A DNA stretch of 64,000 nucleotides. Origin: Allacma fusca (lineage: Eukaryota; Arthropoda; Collembola; Symphypleona; Sminthuridae). The notes beneath the pieces are model-generated. The model saw only the letters and a program-made list of their open reading frames with translations. It had not been told where the DNA came from and did no database searches. Shown piece by piece: positions 13,001-24,168 of the stretch; positions within the stretch are counted from its first letter, which is position 1; each line of letters starts with the position of its first letter. The position numbers were made by a program, and so were the translations under genes. The stretch covers positions 32,785,067 to 32,849,066 of the forward strand of contig OX359245.1 of assembly GCA_947179485.1 (NCBI GenBank). The letters are read 5' to 3'.

Positions 13001-14390
13001 TCGCTATCCACTCGCTCCCATTAGAAGAGAGGGTATGCGGAAGCCGATGGCCCGAATGTCTTTATGAATGCTGTACATAATACTTTTAGGGAAACTCGTG
13101 TTGACCTTTCTGCTGTTGTTAAAAAATTCATTCAGACAAGAGATTTTGCTTTCATCGATGATCTACACTCGCTTGGAGATTCCCTTATAAAATAGCGATT
13201 TTGTATAGGGTCGAATTTTTGTTTAATGGTTTCCAAAGAAAATGGCACTTAATAAGGGCTTAAAAATATTTAGACATAGTTAGAATAACCTAAGATTTAA
13301 TTTTCCAAAATAGATGCAAGAATCTTGGAAAGGAAATTCCTAATTCACAGAATTACAATTTCTAGTTTTTTAAGAATATTGATAGTCATACGTAAGAATG
13401 ATGCGACTGAGATTCTTTCCTAATTAAAGCGAGAGTACATTTCATCGGAAACAACATCTTGGAAAACATAATAAGTTTTTTGAATTCTTTTGAACTCACA
13501 GGAGCATGGTTTTCCGGCAAGCACTGCTAACACTGTGTACTTCAGTGTTGTTGATGGAGATGGTAATGCTTGCAGCTTCACCAATTCTATTTATTACGGA
13601 TTCGGCACAGGAATCGTTCCTAAGGGTTGTGGATTTACACTGCAAAATCGTGGGGCTAATTTCCTTCTTGATCGGAACCATCCCAATAGACTTGAACCAG
13701 GAAAGCGCCCGTAAGAATTTTACGGTTATTTTTGTTACTGAAACTGAAAAACGCGCTTTAATTTGATTTCATTGAATGAGTTCAAAGATATTTATTTCGA
13801 ATATCCATTTTCATGTGCCGGAAATTGTGTACAAATTGTTGTGTATAAATTATAATGAAATTGCTACCTTATTTCGAAGGTACCATACCATCATACCAGG
13901 ACTGGCTTTAAAGAATGGAGAACTATTCTGCCCTTTTGGCGTCATGGGTGGTTACATGCAACCCCAAGGACAACTTCAAGTTTTGTCGAACATGATTGAC
14001 TTTCAAATGGGTCCACAACAAGGTAATAATTTTATTACGTAATCTCACAAACTGTAAACAGTATGTTCATGTTAGGTTTAGTTAAATAAATGATCATTCA
14101 TAAATGATGTAAACAAATTAAAAGTTTCTTGAACATTGCGTATAGCACTTGACGCCCCAAGGATCTGCATCGATGGGGTTCGAACCAGCGGAGACATACT
14201 TCTCGAAGATGGTATAACAGAAGAAACCCGGCAAAAACTGGTTGACTTAGGACATCGAAATCCAAGAATAATTTCGGGTTGGGGACGCGAAGATTTCGGA
14301 ACTGGTCAGATCATTATCCGTGACCCAATGAGTGGTGTTTTATGCGCAGGGAGTGATCCCAGACAAGATGGTCTCGCCATTGGGTGGTGA
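10004..14390 (+). CDS. Gamma-glutamyltranspeptidase-like (YwrD-type) gene GGT-1
   Basis: Eight exons: 10004-10081, 10196-10304, 10581-10650, 11658-11762, 11847-12528, 13502-13710, 13880-14022, 14146-14390. All junctions are GT-AG with agreeing phases, giving 546 codons. This is an Ntn-hydrolase of the GGT superfamily, which matures by self-cleavage before a catalytic Thr into large and small subunits. The N-terminus ([20 protein letters not shown]) has no signal or membrane anchor, unlike classical animal GGTs. Blocks [19 protein letters not shown] and GMGGDAF follow. The predicted nucleophile is Thr359 in [15 protein letters not shown], giving subunits of about 358 and 188 residues. [19 protein letters not shown] and the terminal [13 protein letters not shown] fit the YwrD-like branch otherwise best known from bacteria and fungi. 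The short exon 4 is easy to miss because another frame stays open across it. Introns 3 and 5 hold a MITE and a Helitron relic. About 200 bp upstream is conserved before all three copies and may hold the promoter. Confidence 0.92.
11078..11449. mobile_element. CAGGGGTCGG-family MITE in GGT-1 intron 3
   Basis: A 372-bp element with termini CAAGGGTCGGATTTTTGT and ACAAAAATTCGACCCTG. The 8-bp target duplication CACCTGAC is perfect (11070-11077, 11450-11457). The interior is built from short AGGGATTTT / GGAAAATC words. The termini and duplication indicate a non-autonomous hAT. It is exactly as long as the copy at 16659-17030. Confidence 0.88.
12565..13035 (-). mobile_element. Helitron relic with helicase C-terminus in GGT-1 intron 5
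   Basis: On the - strand, 12995-12766 encodes a fragment ([12 protein letters not shown]..., ...[10 protein letters not shown]) that matches the C-terminal end of PIF1-like Helitron helicases, where [12 protein letters not shown] and TKNVVYKE blocks are typical. Downstream on the same strand the element ends with a small CCCT...AGGG hairpin and GCTTTTAACTAG, followed by T, at 12568-12565. That is the Helitron 3' signature and resembles the 3' end of the Helitron at 47582-48645. The 5' side is truncated near 13035. The same intron in GGT-2 (20801-21319) lacks the insertion. Confidence 0.75.
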
Positions 14391-15734
14391 TCAGGGAACC
14401 CCTTGATTTTTCTAGTTTAAAACTGTACATGTCACATGGCTACCTTTTGTGATATAATCTTGGCGATTAGTATTTAGAAACCCTCACGTGAATATCTTTA
14501 AGGTGAAGTTCTTGATGCGCTTCAAAGTTTAAGAAAAAAATGAATGAATTTTGTTTTTCACTCGAATGGTAATAGATCTCATTTACTGACCTGCAAAATC
14601 ATTACTTATTCTATCTTGTGTGCTAAAAATTACTTTAGTTAAAAGTGTTCAATGTTTGGCAGCTCTATCTTAACTACCTGCTTACTTTAATGAATGGAGA
14701 ACAATAAATAGAAACCCGTAGAAACGTTTAACACGATTAACTCCCGTCGATCCTACTACAATTTTGCAGTTATGGCAAAATCGAAAAAAAAAATGTTGCA
14801 AATGTTTGTAAAAAATTTGGCGACTTTTGCAGGAGTCGGATTTTTGTAGAAAGACTGGAAGATTATTTCCAGGGAAGAAAATTTCTGTCAGAGAAAAAAA
14901 ATCAGGCAGGTAAAACTTCATAGATAAGGAAATATTTTCTGATGAATATGGATTTTCTAGTTGGTTACCTTTTTTTCTAGCAGAGATTTTAAAAAACGTT
15001 GACGTTTTTCAGGGAAATTTCCCCTAAGAACAGAAATTTTGATTTTAATTGGCGTTTCTTAGCAGGGAAGATCAAATATACGGAAATTGCGTAGGGAAAA
15101 TCAACAAGTAGTCAATAGGTATTTTTGAACTTCCAACCACGGACATCAGATTCAGCAGGGAATATCAAAAATTACCTTCCAGGAATATTCACGAAAATCC
15201 GACCCCTCGACTTTCGATATAATAATAAGAGTTTGCTACAGCAAGCTTCAAAACGCAAGCAAAAATGAGGTTTAAATAAAACCACAACGAAGATGCTTTT
15301 GCGGCTCTAAACATTTAAAAACCAGCGTTTGATATAGGAGGAATTGGAGCAATAATGAACAAAACATAACATCTCGAGTATAAACACAAAGCTACAGCTA
15401 CTATACTATAGGTGTAAAAATAATCGATGACATCCAAAATTTCGAAAGCTTCAGATAGCAACCAACAGGTCCTTGAGAACAGGAAATAAGTCTATTCGTG
15501 GAACATTCATAATTACTTTTTAGACAAAAGCTTAAGGATAACATTGAATGTTTTATTCCAATATTATGTAGCAATTCATTTTTCTATTTCCAGCTTTTAA
15601 AAACTAGCAATAAAAGGCATTGATTGTAATCCCTGTGCAATGAAAATGCTTAAAAGCTCTAGTTTATGTAATCCGTGTTGTTTATAAATATAAGTAGAAA
15701 ACAGAATGCTTATACAGTATCAGCCTTAACACTC
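14391..15734. other. GGT-1 downstream region, no gene seen
   Basis: The first 350 bases match the downstream flank of the other GGT copies and of window positions 1-120. A MITE fills 14829-15207. From 15208 to 15734 I see only AT-rich sequence before P450 relic R2 begins. Confidence 0.5.
14829..15207. mobile_element. CAGGGGTCGG-family MITE downstream of GGT-1
   Basis: Left terminus CAGGAGTCGGATTTTTGT (from 14830), right terminus AAAATCCGACCCCT (to 15207). The flanking duplication is CGACTTTT (14821-14828) against CGACTTTC (15208-15215), one mismatch. The interior shows the same AGCAGGGA / AGGGAAAATC words as the sister copies. Confidence 0.8.
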
Positions 15735-15771
15735 ATCTTGCTTGATTCTTCCAGCAAATCGTCGATAAAAT

Positions 15772-16211
15772 CAGGGTTGGTTTGGTTTAAACCAACTAAT
15801 TTAAACCATGGTTTAAACCAAACGGTTTTTTTTATAAAACCAATGGTTTAAACCAGACACCTGAAATTTTAATATTTTCAATCCAAAATGCTTATATGTT
15901 TCGTCGTGCACAAAACTTGTGCAGTTACTGTGATATTGTGTAGTTAAACTTTAGTAAAGTAAATAATACTACTAGCTTTTAGTCTTGTACATTTAGAAAT
16001 TCGGAATCGTTTGTAAAATGAAAAATGCAAAACTTGTGTTTATGCTGCAAAGTTATCGTTAAAGTTGTATCAAAATTATTAAATATTTAATGCTTTGTGA
16101 TACTTACTGAGTTTGGGAAATAAGTAAATTTGTTCAAAATCACATGGTTTTGCATATTAATGAATGTTTTGGATTGAGAATTTGTTTAAACCAAAAAAAC
16201 CCCCAACCCTG
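15772..16211. mobile_element. hAT-like element, GGTTTAAACC type
   Basis: A 440-bp insertion in exon 5 of relic R2. It begins CAGGGTTGG and ends CCCAACCCTG, with a perfect 8-bp duplication GATAAAAT (15764-15771, 16212-16219). Both ends carry several copies of the palindromic word GGTTTAAACCA. There is no coding capacity. Confidence 0.9.
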
Positions 16212-16658
16212 GATAAAATTACATGGTTGACCAACCTGCATGGTTCTGCTGTGCTCGTCAATAATGTCCACAAAGATTTGAAACAATGGCTTCCAAAATT
16301 AGTCACTTGTAATCAACACAACGTACGAGAGTGTCTTTCTGCGTCGAAGTAAACCGGGGAATACAATATAAAAACGACAAAAGCCATTCATTAACGATTT
16401 GAAAAACCTGAAACAAGGAAACAAACTATAGTTTAGAATCATCCGTTTTACATATTTCAAAGCCGTACTAATAACTGATTGTTTGGAAACAATGATAAAC
16501 TTGCTTCACATGTATACTATTACTCGTCAAGCATTTCCATGAGATCTTTCATTTCAGGATCATCATATTTGAAGCGCCTCCCTGCGACAAGGGAGGCGCT
16601 TGATAAATCATGTTTAATGTGGACGCGTTGAAAAAATGTTGAAAAAGCATGGGCAGTC

Positions 16659-17030
16659 CAGGGTCGGGTTTTTGTAAATCTACCTGGAAGATTATTTCTG
16701 AATTTCCCTGCAGAATGTATCTCCTGCTTGATGGGAGGTCCTCAACGATTTCAGAAATCCCTGCTGAAAAAAAGGTCAACGATTTTCAAAATCCCTGTTG
16801 ACAAACAAAATTTCTTTACAGGACGTGAAATCCCTACGAAATTATGCCAATCAAACTAAAAATCCCCTTAAATACGCCAACAAATTTGAAAATCCCTGCC
16901 AAAAAAAAATCAACGATTTTAAAAAACCCCGTTCGTAAAAACATATTTCTTCCCTTTAAAATTTTCCCTGCCGGAAATGTTTTTTCCCTGGGAAGAATCT
17001 TCCCGTCTTCCTACAAAAATCCGACCCCTG
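16659..17030. mobile_element. CAGGGGTCGG-family MITE in relic R2
   Basis: 372 bp with termini CAGGGTCGGGTTTTTGT and ACAAAAATCCGACCCCTG. The target duplication is GGGCAGTC / GGGCAGCC (16651-16658, 17031-17038), one mismatch. The interior is almost entirely AAAATCCCTG(C/T)-type words. It interrupts exon 4 of P450 relic R2. Confidence 0.88.
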
Positions 17031-18987
17031 GGGCAGCCCTGCTAATTTTTTAAGCCAGGGAATTCAGTCATGAACTACATACGTCCATAATTATTCCTTT
17101 CGAGGTAAGTTTTGCAAAGCCAAGACCCTCAATGCGAAACGTCCATGGTCTACCTACTTCTTTCCGTGGCTGAAAACGAGACCTTCGTGTGTGATTAGAT
17201 ATACGTGTACTGTTTTTTTGAAAAATCCTTTTGTATGATTATTGTTCTCACACAGGTCACATTTAGATTATAATATTTTCTCAGCAATGGCATCCATTTT
17301 ACATAATTCCAATGTCGACAAAATATTTTTAGGATCTGAATTGTTTATTCATTGTTTATCTCTCTTTAGCTCTTTAATAGTGGTGTCCTTCATCCTATTA
17401 TAACCGCAATTCTACCACCGCATTCAAGTTTGCTACAAGCATTACGATTATAGTCTGGATTGTTGATGTACTCCTGGATTAAGTGAATTAATGTGTCTCA
17501 AATTTTAATTCCCAAGCACTGAGAAATTTACATATGTACTATTAAGAAAGGCGATTTCAACATAATAATAATAATTTATTCAGTCGATTTTGATCTTAGC
17601 TCTTACAACTTGATTACGGAGTTTTACCCTGATGATTATCTTATATAATAATCGTAATATTCTCAATGCGTATGAAATATATGTAAATATTATTTTAACG
17701 TTAAATTAAAAACATAAAATACCAGTGTGCACCCCATCACAAACCAATTATATCACAATATTTTTCGTGCAGGGCCAACAATGTTTTGTAATTGCATTTA
17801 ACCAATTGCAACGCATTGCCAATAATGGGTATCCGGGGAGAAGCTTTGAGAGGGTCAGTTTTCTGAACAATCGCTTTTGATATACATTGGGGCAAGTTAA
17901 AAATCTGCTTATTCAATTGAAAATTTTTGGGTTGCTGAACAGTGCCCCCGAAATACATACCAGGTCAAAAAAGCTTTTAGGAAAGCTAGAATGTTGAAGA
18001 TCCTTTTGTGTAGACTTGTTCGTGAATCTTTTACAAGTTCAACTGATTGTAGCAGACGAGAAAATATACAACAGCTAATTAAAAATTGACTTTAGATAAT
18101 TTGGAGATCATAATTTAATCAATGTTATCTATTAGGTATCTGAGGACAGGTCAAATGAGAAGATAACGGCTGGCATATTGGAAATTTAATAATTACAGAA
18201 CATTTCAGGGGTCTGTAAATAATGTGGGAGGGTCGAACAGAACTTTCTCCTAAGGGAATTAGTCTGCCTGATTGAGAGAACTATAAATTTTAACCTCTGT
18301 AAAAAACGAAGTCTTTATTAAAAAAATACAAAAGCGTACTAAATAATTGTTGTAGGGTATGAATGCCTAGAAATGCGAACATTATTATGTACGTTCAGAA
18401 CTTTTGCAACCATTGTTACATTGCATTTCAATTTCCCTGGTTTTAATTCAATTACAATATTCAACTTCTCAGAGTTTGCAATGAGAATTAAAATAAATAA
18501 ATAGTGGCTTATTACCCAAGTGCAACGTCAAAATAACAACTATAGGAATTGCAAGTGTGTAAATTCTCTCTCTGTCTTTGGGAAAGGACACGAGAGAATT
18601 AAACTAGTGATAAGACCCTCGTACAATGCACATGTGTATTTACACTACATACAGACAAATACATATATATTTTGTTTACCTTTAATGTAGACTGAACAAA
18701 AATTACAATAAAGTGGATACAACAAGTTGGGAAAAAGTCATTTTAATTATATTATTTACATAAATTTATAATTTTAATTATTCCGCGTTACAAACCTTGT
18801 GCAACTTGTACATATATCGTAATCTTTCGAGAATACTGTATGATAGATATGTAACAATGAAATAGTTGTACCCAGTCGTTATAGTAGGTTCCAGGAAGCT
18901 CAAAGCTATATTTTAAACTTTCAAGACGGGCTGTTGCAGAAACTGAACGTTGAAAAAGTAATTATTTGTAATTTACTGTAATTTAAA

Positions 18988-21900
18988 ATGGCTGGGCTCG
19001 ATGGACAATGGAATTCCCGCAGATCGCCTGTTTATGCCAGGAACGGAATGGTAGCTTGTAGCCAGGTAAAGCAGTTACACTTTTTCAAAAACGTTTTTTT
19101 TTCAAATATGAATTTTAGTATCCACCCAAACTTAACTCTCTCAATAATAATTTAATTTAAAACACATTATGTGAGTATAGCCTTTAGCTGCAGAAGCTGG
19201 CTTGAGCATTTTGAAGAAAGGAGGGAATGCAGCGGATGCTGCAGTTGCAGTTGCAGCTGCCCTGAATGTTACGCAGCCTACACACACAGGTAATTAAATT
19301 TATTCTTTAATTCTAGACCATTTTGAAGACAAAGCATTTTGGAGACAAAGCATTTTGGAGACAAAGCATTTTGGAGATGCGTTTTAGATTAATTTCCATG
19401 GAAAAAAGCTTTTAAAGAGCACAGATTGGATCATTTGGTGAAGCACTGTACATGCACTAAGAGCAATAATATAAGTTATTGATGAAATTCATAGCTCAAA
19501 AATATTTGTTGTCATAAGCCGGTCATATATTTTTTATAGTATTTCTTATATATCTTGTTTCTATTATAGTCTAATCAATAATTTTCGATGCTTAATTTAA
19601 CTTAGGAATGGGCGGGGACGCTTTTGCATTATATTTTGATGCCAAGACCAAACAGGTTCGAGGGATTAATGGGAGGTAAACTAACTATTTCAGATATCAC
19701 ATTTTTGGCAAATATTGGTCTTTAAGTATCTCCTCTGTGTCTAAATAATATGTTCCAGCTTCTCTGAACTTCAACTTCATAAAATCCATCACTGCAGCTA
19801 TGCTTGAAACATTTACATTTCACATGACACAACATCATACATACATATATGCACGAACACGCACACACACTACAACCCCATGATGATTCTGGTAAACAAA
19901 TAATTAAATTGCCAACTTTTGGATTAGTGGACGTTGCCCAAGCGAACTGTCAATTGATAAACTCGAAGAACTCGGCTACAGTGAAGAGAATAGACCAGCT
20001 ATTACATCCCCACTGTGGATTACAGTTCCAGGGTACACCTGTAATTATAAAAGCTTTACAGAGAAAATCATTTTCAGTATACCATGAACACAAAATAAAA
20101 TATTTTACTCGCATTCAGAGCTCCAGCAGCTTGGGTGGACACGGTTGAAAAGTTTGGAAGCGGAAAGCTCCATCTTTTGGATGTTCTCTCTCCTGCTATC
20201 AACCTTGCTGAAAAAGGCTACCCTGTGAACGTAATGACAGTGTATCGTTGGAAGAATAATGAGAGGCTACTTCAAACCGCGTCTCCTAACGGTGGAGAGA
20301 TGTTGCTGGATGGACAAGCGCCTGAGGCTGGCGAAATCATGCGCATGCCCACTTTAGCAGAATCATTTCGAGAGCTTGCATTGAAAGGGAAAGCGGGATT
20401 CTACGAAGGAAGAATTGCTCAAGCGATTGTGGACGTAATTCAACAGACAGGGGGTGTGATGTCCCTGGAAGATTTGAAGAACCACTTTAGCACGGAAGAT
20501 ACCCCGATTCATGTGAACTACCGTGGGGTGGATGTCTACGAAATTCCACCCAACGGCCAAGGAATTACGGCTCTTTTAGCTCTAAATATTTTGGAAGCAT
20601 TTGATTTGACTGGCTTGAAGCACAGTTCCCCAGAACATCTTCATTTAGTAATTGAAAGTCTGAGGGTTGCTTTTGCAGACACATTGTACTACGTTGCGGA
20701 TCCTGCGTTTACTACTGTTCCAATAGATGGCCTGATATCCAAAGAATACGCTGCTGAAAGGAGAAGACTTATTAGTTTGGACTCCGCCGCCCGAAACATT
20801 GTACGTTGAAAACATATTCTCACTGTTTAATTAAAATGCAATGCCCAACGATGCAACATGGTTGGAATGTATTTATGCACGCAGTATATAATGCTTTTAG
20901 CGAAAATCGTATTGACCTTTTTGCTGTTGATAAAAAATTCATTCAGACGAGATTTTGCTTTCACCGAGGATCTGCGCTCGCTTAGGGATTCCGTTTTGAA
21001 ATAGCGACTTTGTGTAGGGTTGAAGATTTTTGCATGGTTTTCAAAGCAAATGACACTTAATAGGAGAAAAACTATTTAGACGTACATAGTTCGATTAACC
21101 TACGATTTAATTTTTCTAAATAGATGCGAAAATCTTGAAGTATGTTATATGTTCGTAATTATCACAGTTATAATTTTTCGGTTTTAATAACATTTACGTA
21201 ATTATATATGGAACAATGAAAGGTTTGACATGCTTTCCTAATTAAACCGAGAGTACATATCATCGCGAACAATATCATGGAAAACGTATTAACATTTCTG
21301 CATCCTTTTAAACTCACAGGAGCATGGTTTTCCGCCAAACACGGCTAACACTGTGTACTTCTGTGTTGTTGATGGAGATGGTAATGCTTGCAGCTTCACC
21401 AATTCTAACTACTACGGGTTCGGCACAGGAATTGTTCCTAAGGGTTGTGGATTTACACTGCAAAATCGTGGGGCTAATTTCCTTCTTGATCGGAACCATC
21501 CCAATTCACTGGAACCAGGAAAGCGCCCGTAAGAATTTTACGGTCAGACTTGTCACTGGAACTGAAAAAACGCGCTTTAATTTGATTTCATTAAATGAGT
21601 TCAAAGAGATTTATTTCGAATATCCATTTGCAAGAAAGCGTATTTTTTCTGTGATGGTGGCAAATGTGGGGTGGTAAATTTTGACAAATCTGACATCCGG
21701 TGTACAAATAATAATGACATTGCTTCCTTATTTGGAAGGTACCATACCATCATCCCAGGACTGGCTTTAAAAAATGGAGAACTATTCTGCCCTCTTGGTG
21801 TTATGGGGGGATACATGCAACCCCAAGGACATCTTCAGGTTCTGTCGAACATGATTGACTTTCAAATGGGTCCACAGCAAGGTAATAATTTTATTACGTA

Positions 21901-22238
21901 ATCTCACAAACTGTAAACAGTATGTTCAGGTTAGGTTTAGTTAAATAACTGATCAGGTACAGAAATTAAACGTTTGTTGAACATTGCATATAGCACTTGA
22001 CGCCCCAAGGATCTGCATCGATGGTGTTCAAACCAGCGGAGACATACTCCTCGAAGATGGCATAACAGAAGAAACCCGGCAAAAACTATCTGATTTAGGA
22101 CATCGAAATCCAAGAATATTGTCAGGCTGGGAACGTCAGAGTTTTGGAACCGGGCAGATCATTGTCCGTGACCCATTGAGTGGTGTTTTATGCGCTGGGA
22201 GTGATCCTAGACATGATGGTCTCGCTATTGGGTGGTGA
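18988..22238 (+). CDS. Gamma-glutamyltranspeptidase-like (YwrD-type) gene GGT-2
   Basis: Eight exons: 18988-19065, 19181-19289, 19606-19675, 19928-20032, 20119-20800, 21320-21528, 21739-21881, 21994-22238. Every exon has the same length as in GGT-1, giving 546 codons with GT-AG junctions. The nucleophilic Thr359 is kept ([15 protein letters not shown]), as are the [15 protein letters not shown] and [11 protein letters not shown] blocks. There is no signal peptide, so a cytosolic enzyme is expected: hydrolysis of gamma-glutamyl bonds or a related acylase activity. Exon 5 contains a 137-bp tract (20351-20487) identical to GGT-1 at all sites while its surroundings have diverged. Introns are shorter than in GGT-1 because they lack its MITE and Helitron. 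Intron 2 has a 16-bp tandem repeat. It converges with P450-B. Confidence 0.92.
19325..19377. repeat. 16-bp tandem repeat in GGT-2 intron 2
   Basis: Three successive units of GGAGACAAAGCATTTT (the first begins GAAGAC) plus a partial fourth. GGT-1 and GGT-3 have a single diverged unit at the equivalent place, so the expansion is specific to this copy. Confidence 0.85.
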
Positions 22239-24168
22239 ATTCCTCTCCCCTCCCTGATTTTGCTGGTTTGATACTGTACATTTGAAATTTTGTTTTCGAC
22301 TCGAATTTCAATTGAGCGCATTTGATGACCTGCAAAATCATTGCGTATTCTTTCTTATATACTAGCAAGTACTATATTAAAATAGGGCAACTTTTGTCAG
22401 CTCTATCTTAATAATCTGCTTATATTAATAAATGGAGAACACTAAGTAGATAACTGTATAACGCTTGCTCGGATGTGTCAGTAGCTCGAATAGATTATTA
22501 AATTTATTATTATATTAAATTAACAGCTTTTAAGGCTAGTTACGAAGACACATTATAGTACAGGATTAGGGCGTACTCTAAAAATATGTCACTAGCTTGT
22601 TAACTAATTGTAGGGTATTATAATTGTCAGTAGCGCCAGAACATATAAATAAGCATCATCAAGCCTTATTGAGGTATTTGGTTTTTCCAGCTATTAAAGA
22701 TCTATTAAGAAGTGAATTCCGCGTGCGTGGAAATTTTTTTGAAGGCATAAAATTGTAACGAGATTTTCAGGCGTACAACGAAGCACTAATTAGTATTACA
22801 GGTATTATTAAAATACGAGCAAAAAAGCTTGTAGACAGAGTCGGTTTTGTATGAACACAAGAGTAAATTTATTCGGGATTTCCACTACGGTTCGAATGAG
22901 GTATTTCACTCACAATCAGTGATATATACATGTATTCAGGAGTTACATTTTACATCGAATTTTGCAATTCTTTGCAAGAAGGAAATTAGGAAACAAATGC
23001 TTTTCCGAAAGGATAAAAAACGTTAAGACTATGAACTCATATCAACTCACGATTTTGATTGTTCCCAGAAACCCCAGTGTATTTTCACGAGAGGTTACAA
23101 ACTATTAAAAAATTCAACATTCGAGCAGTACAAGAGAAATGACCCCATTAAAATAACCAGATTTATTTTTTTGAAAAGGCAAAAAAATATTTAATGCCGA
23201 GCAAAATTTTATTGATTTTTTAAAATAGCACTACCCGAGGATTTATGTCCGTCACTGTATCATAATGAGTGCACAAAAATAATTTTCCCGGGAACGTGTA
23301 AAAAAGGGCAGCAATTTTGACATTTCACAAAATTCTGAAATAGAACTGAACCCCTTTAAGATAACCCATTGAGGACGGTACATTTAAGAGAGCAAAGTTC
23401 GAGTCAAAAATGTTTGAACAGATTCCACTTTAACACAATTTTCCTTACTCCAATACTCCTTTTAAAAGTTCAAACATCAAGATAAATTTTACATACTGTA
23501 GGAATGTTCTTGCTACCACGGGGCGCTGAAATTTGTACTTCTTTGAAAAAAGATTTTTAGAAAGCAGAACCAGGACCAAATGCGAATAGCAAAACAGAAT
23601 AAGAAGAAATAACAAATAAGAATATTATTCGGGTTTTAATCCGAATCCCAGTTAAATTTTCATGTTTACAGGTCCAAGTTACAAAAAAAATAGTTTTGAA
23701 ATAGCTTGTTATTGAATAACAAGTTCGAGTTAAATGTTGAAATATCTAATTACATTTGGATGGATCCTTGGGACCTGATTGAAGATCCGTCCATCCGACA
23801 AAGATACAAAAGGGTTTTCGACCATAAATTGCTTTTTCTGGAGCTGTTTATTCCATACTGGGCCTTTCAAAAATTCATTGTCTATTACATCAGCCTTTAA
23901 ATTACACTTATCAGCTTACCATCTACCGCAGTATCAAAACGGAAGCCTTTATTTTCTTTAGTATTAATGTGATGTGGTATTTTACTATTTAGCTAAACAG
24001 GATATAGAAATATATTGAATAGAACTATTGAAATATATACAAACACGTTTTGAAAAAATCTGATGAACTTTAGAGTAATAATTACAATAACGATTACAAC
24101 AGTAGTGCACTGCTAAGCTAAGCATTAACAAAAATGGTTTTATTGGAAGGATTGTCTGGTATTGAAAT
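22239..24168. other. Spacer between GGT-2 and P450-B
   Basis: The spacer aligns by eye with 38872-42204 in the third unit, which is longer because of a hAT insertion and other additions. It holds the esterase relic listed separately. No other coding exon was seen. Confidence 0.5.
23640..23985 (-). pseudogene. Esterase-like relic (exon 4 remnant)
   Basis: Positions 23755-23900 resemble exon 4 of the intact esterase-like genes (30199-30376), aligned through 'gggacctgattg', 'cgacaaagata' and 'ttcaaaaattcattgtc'. Similarity continues into intron 3 (about 23925-23960). The - strand frame is broken and no other exons are nearby. A parallel remnant lies at 41290-41780. Confidence 0.65.

Larger units (their letters stand above)
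15735..17990 (-). pseudogene. Cytochrome P450 relic R2
   Basis: A broken P450 of the local family on the - strand. It holds exon 5 (about 15735-16380, split by a 440-bp hAT-like element), exon 4 (about 16520-17170, split by a MITE), exon 3 (about 17360-17480), exon 2 (about 17748-17850, PIIGNALQLVKCNYKTLLALHEKY readable in part) and the anchor exon (about 17900-17990). Exons 6 and 7, including the haem loop, are missing. Stops and frameshifts are frequent. It sits upstream of GGT-2 in the position that relics R1 and R3 occupy before their GGTs. Confidence 0.8.

Noticed and set aside
12980-13010. Short TCACTATCACTATCGC tract next to the helicase fragment
   Set aside because: A minor simple repeat encoding the Asp/Ser stretch of a fortuitous upstream frame; no separate function is supported.
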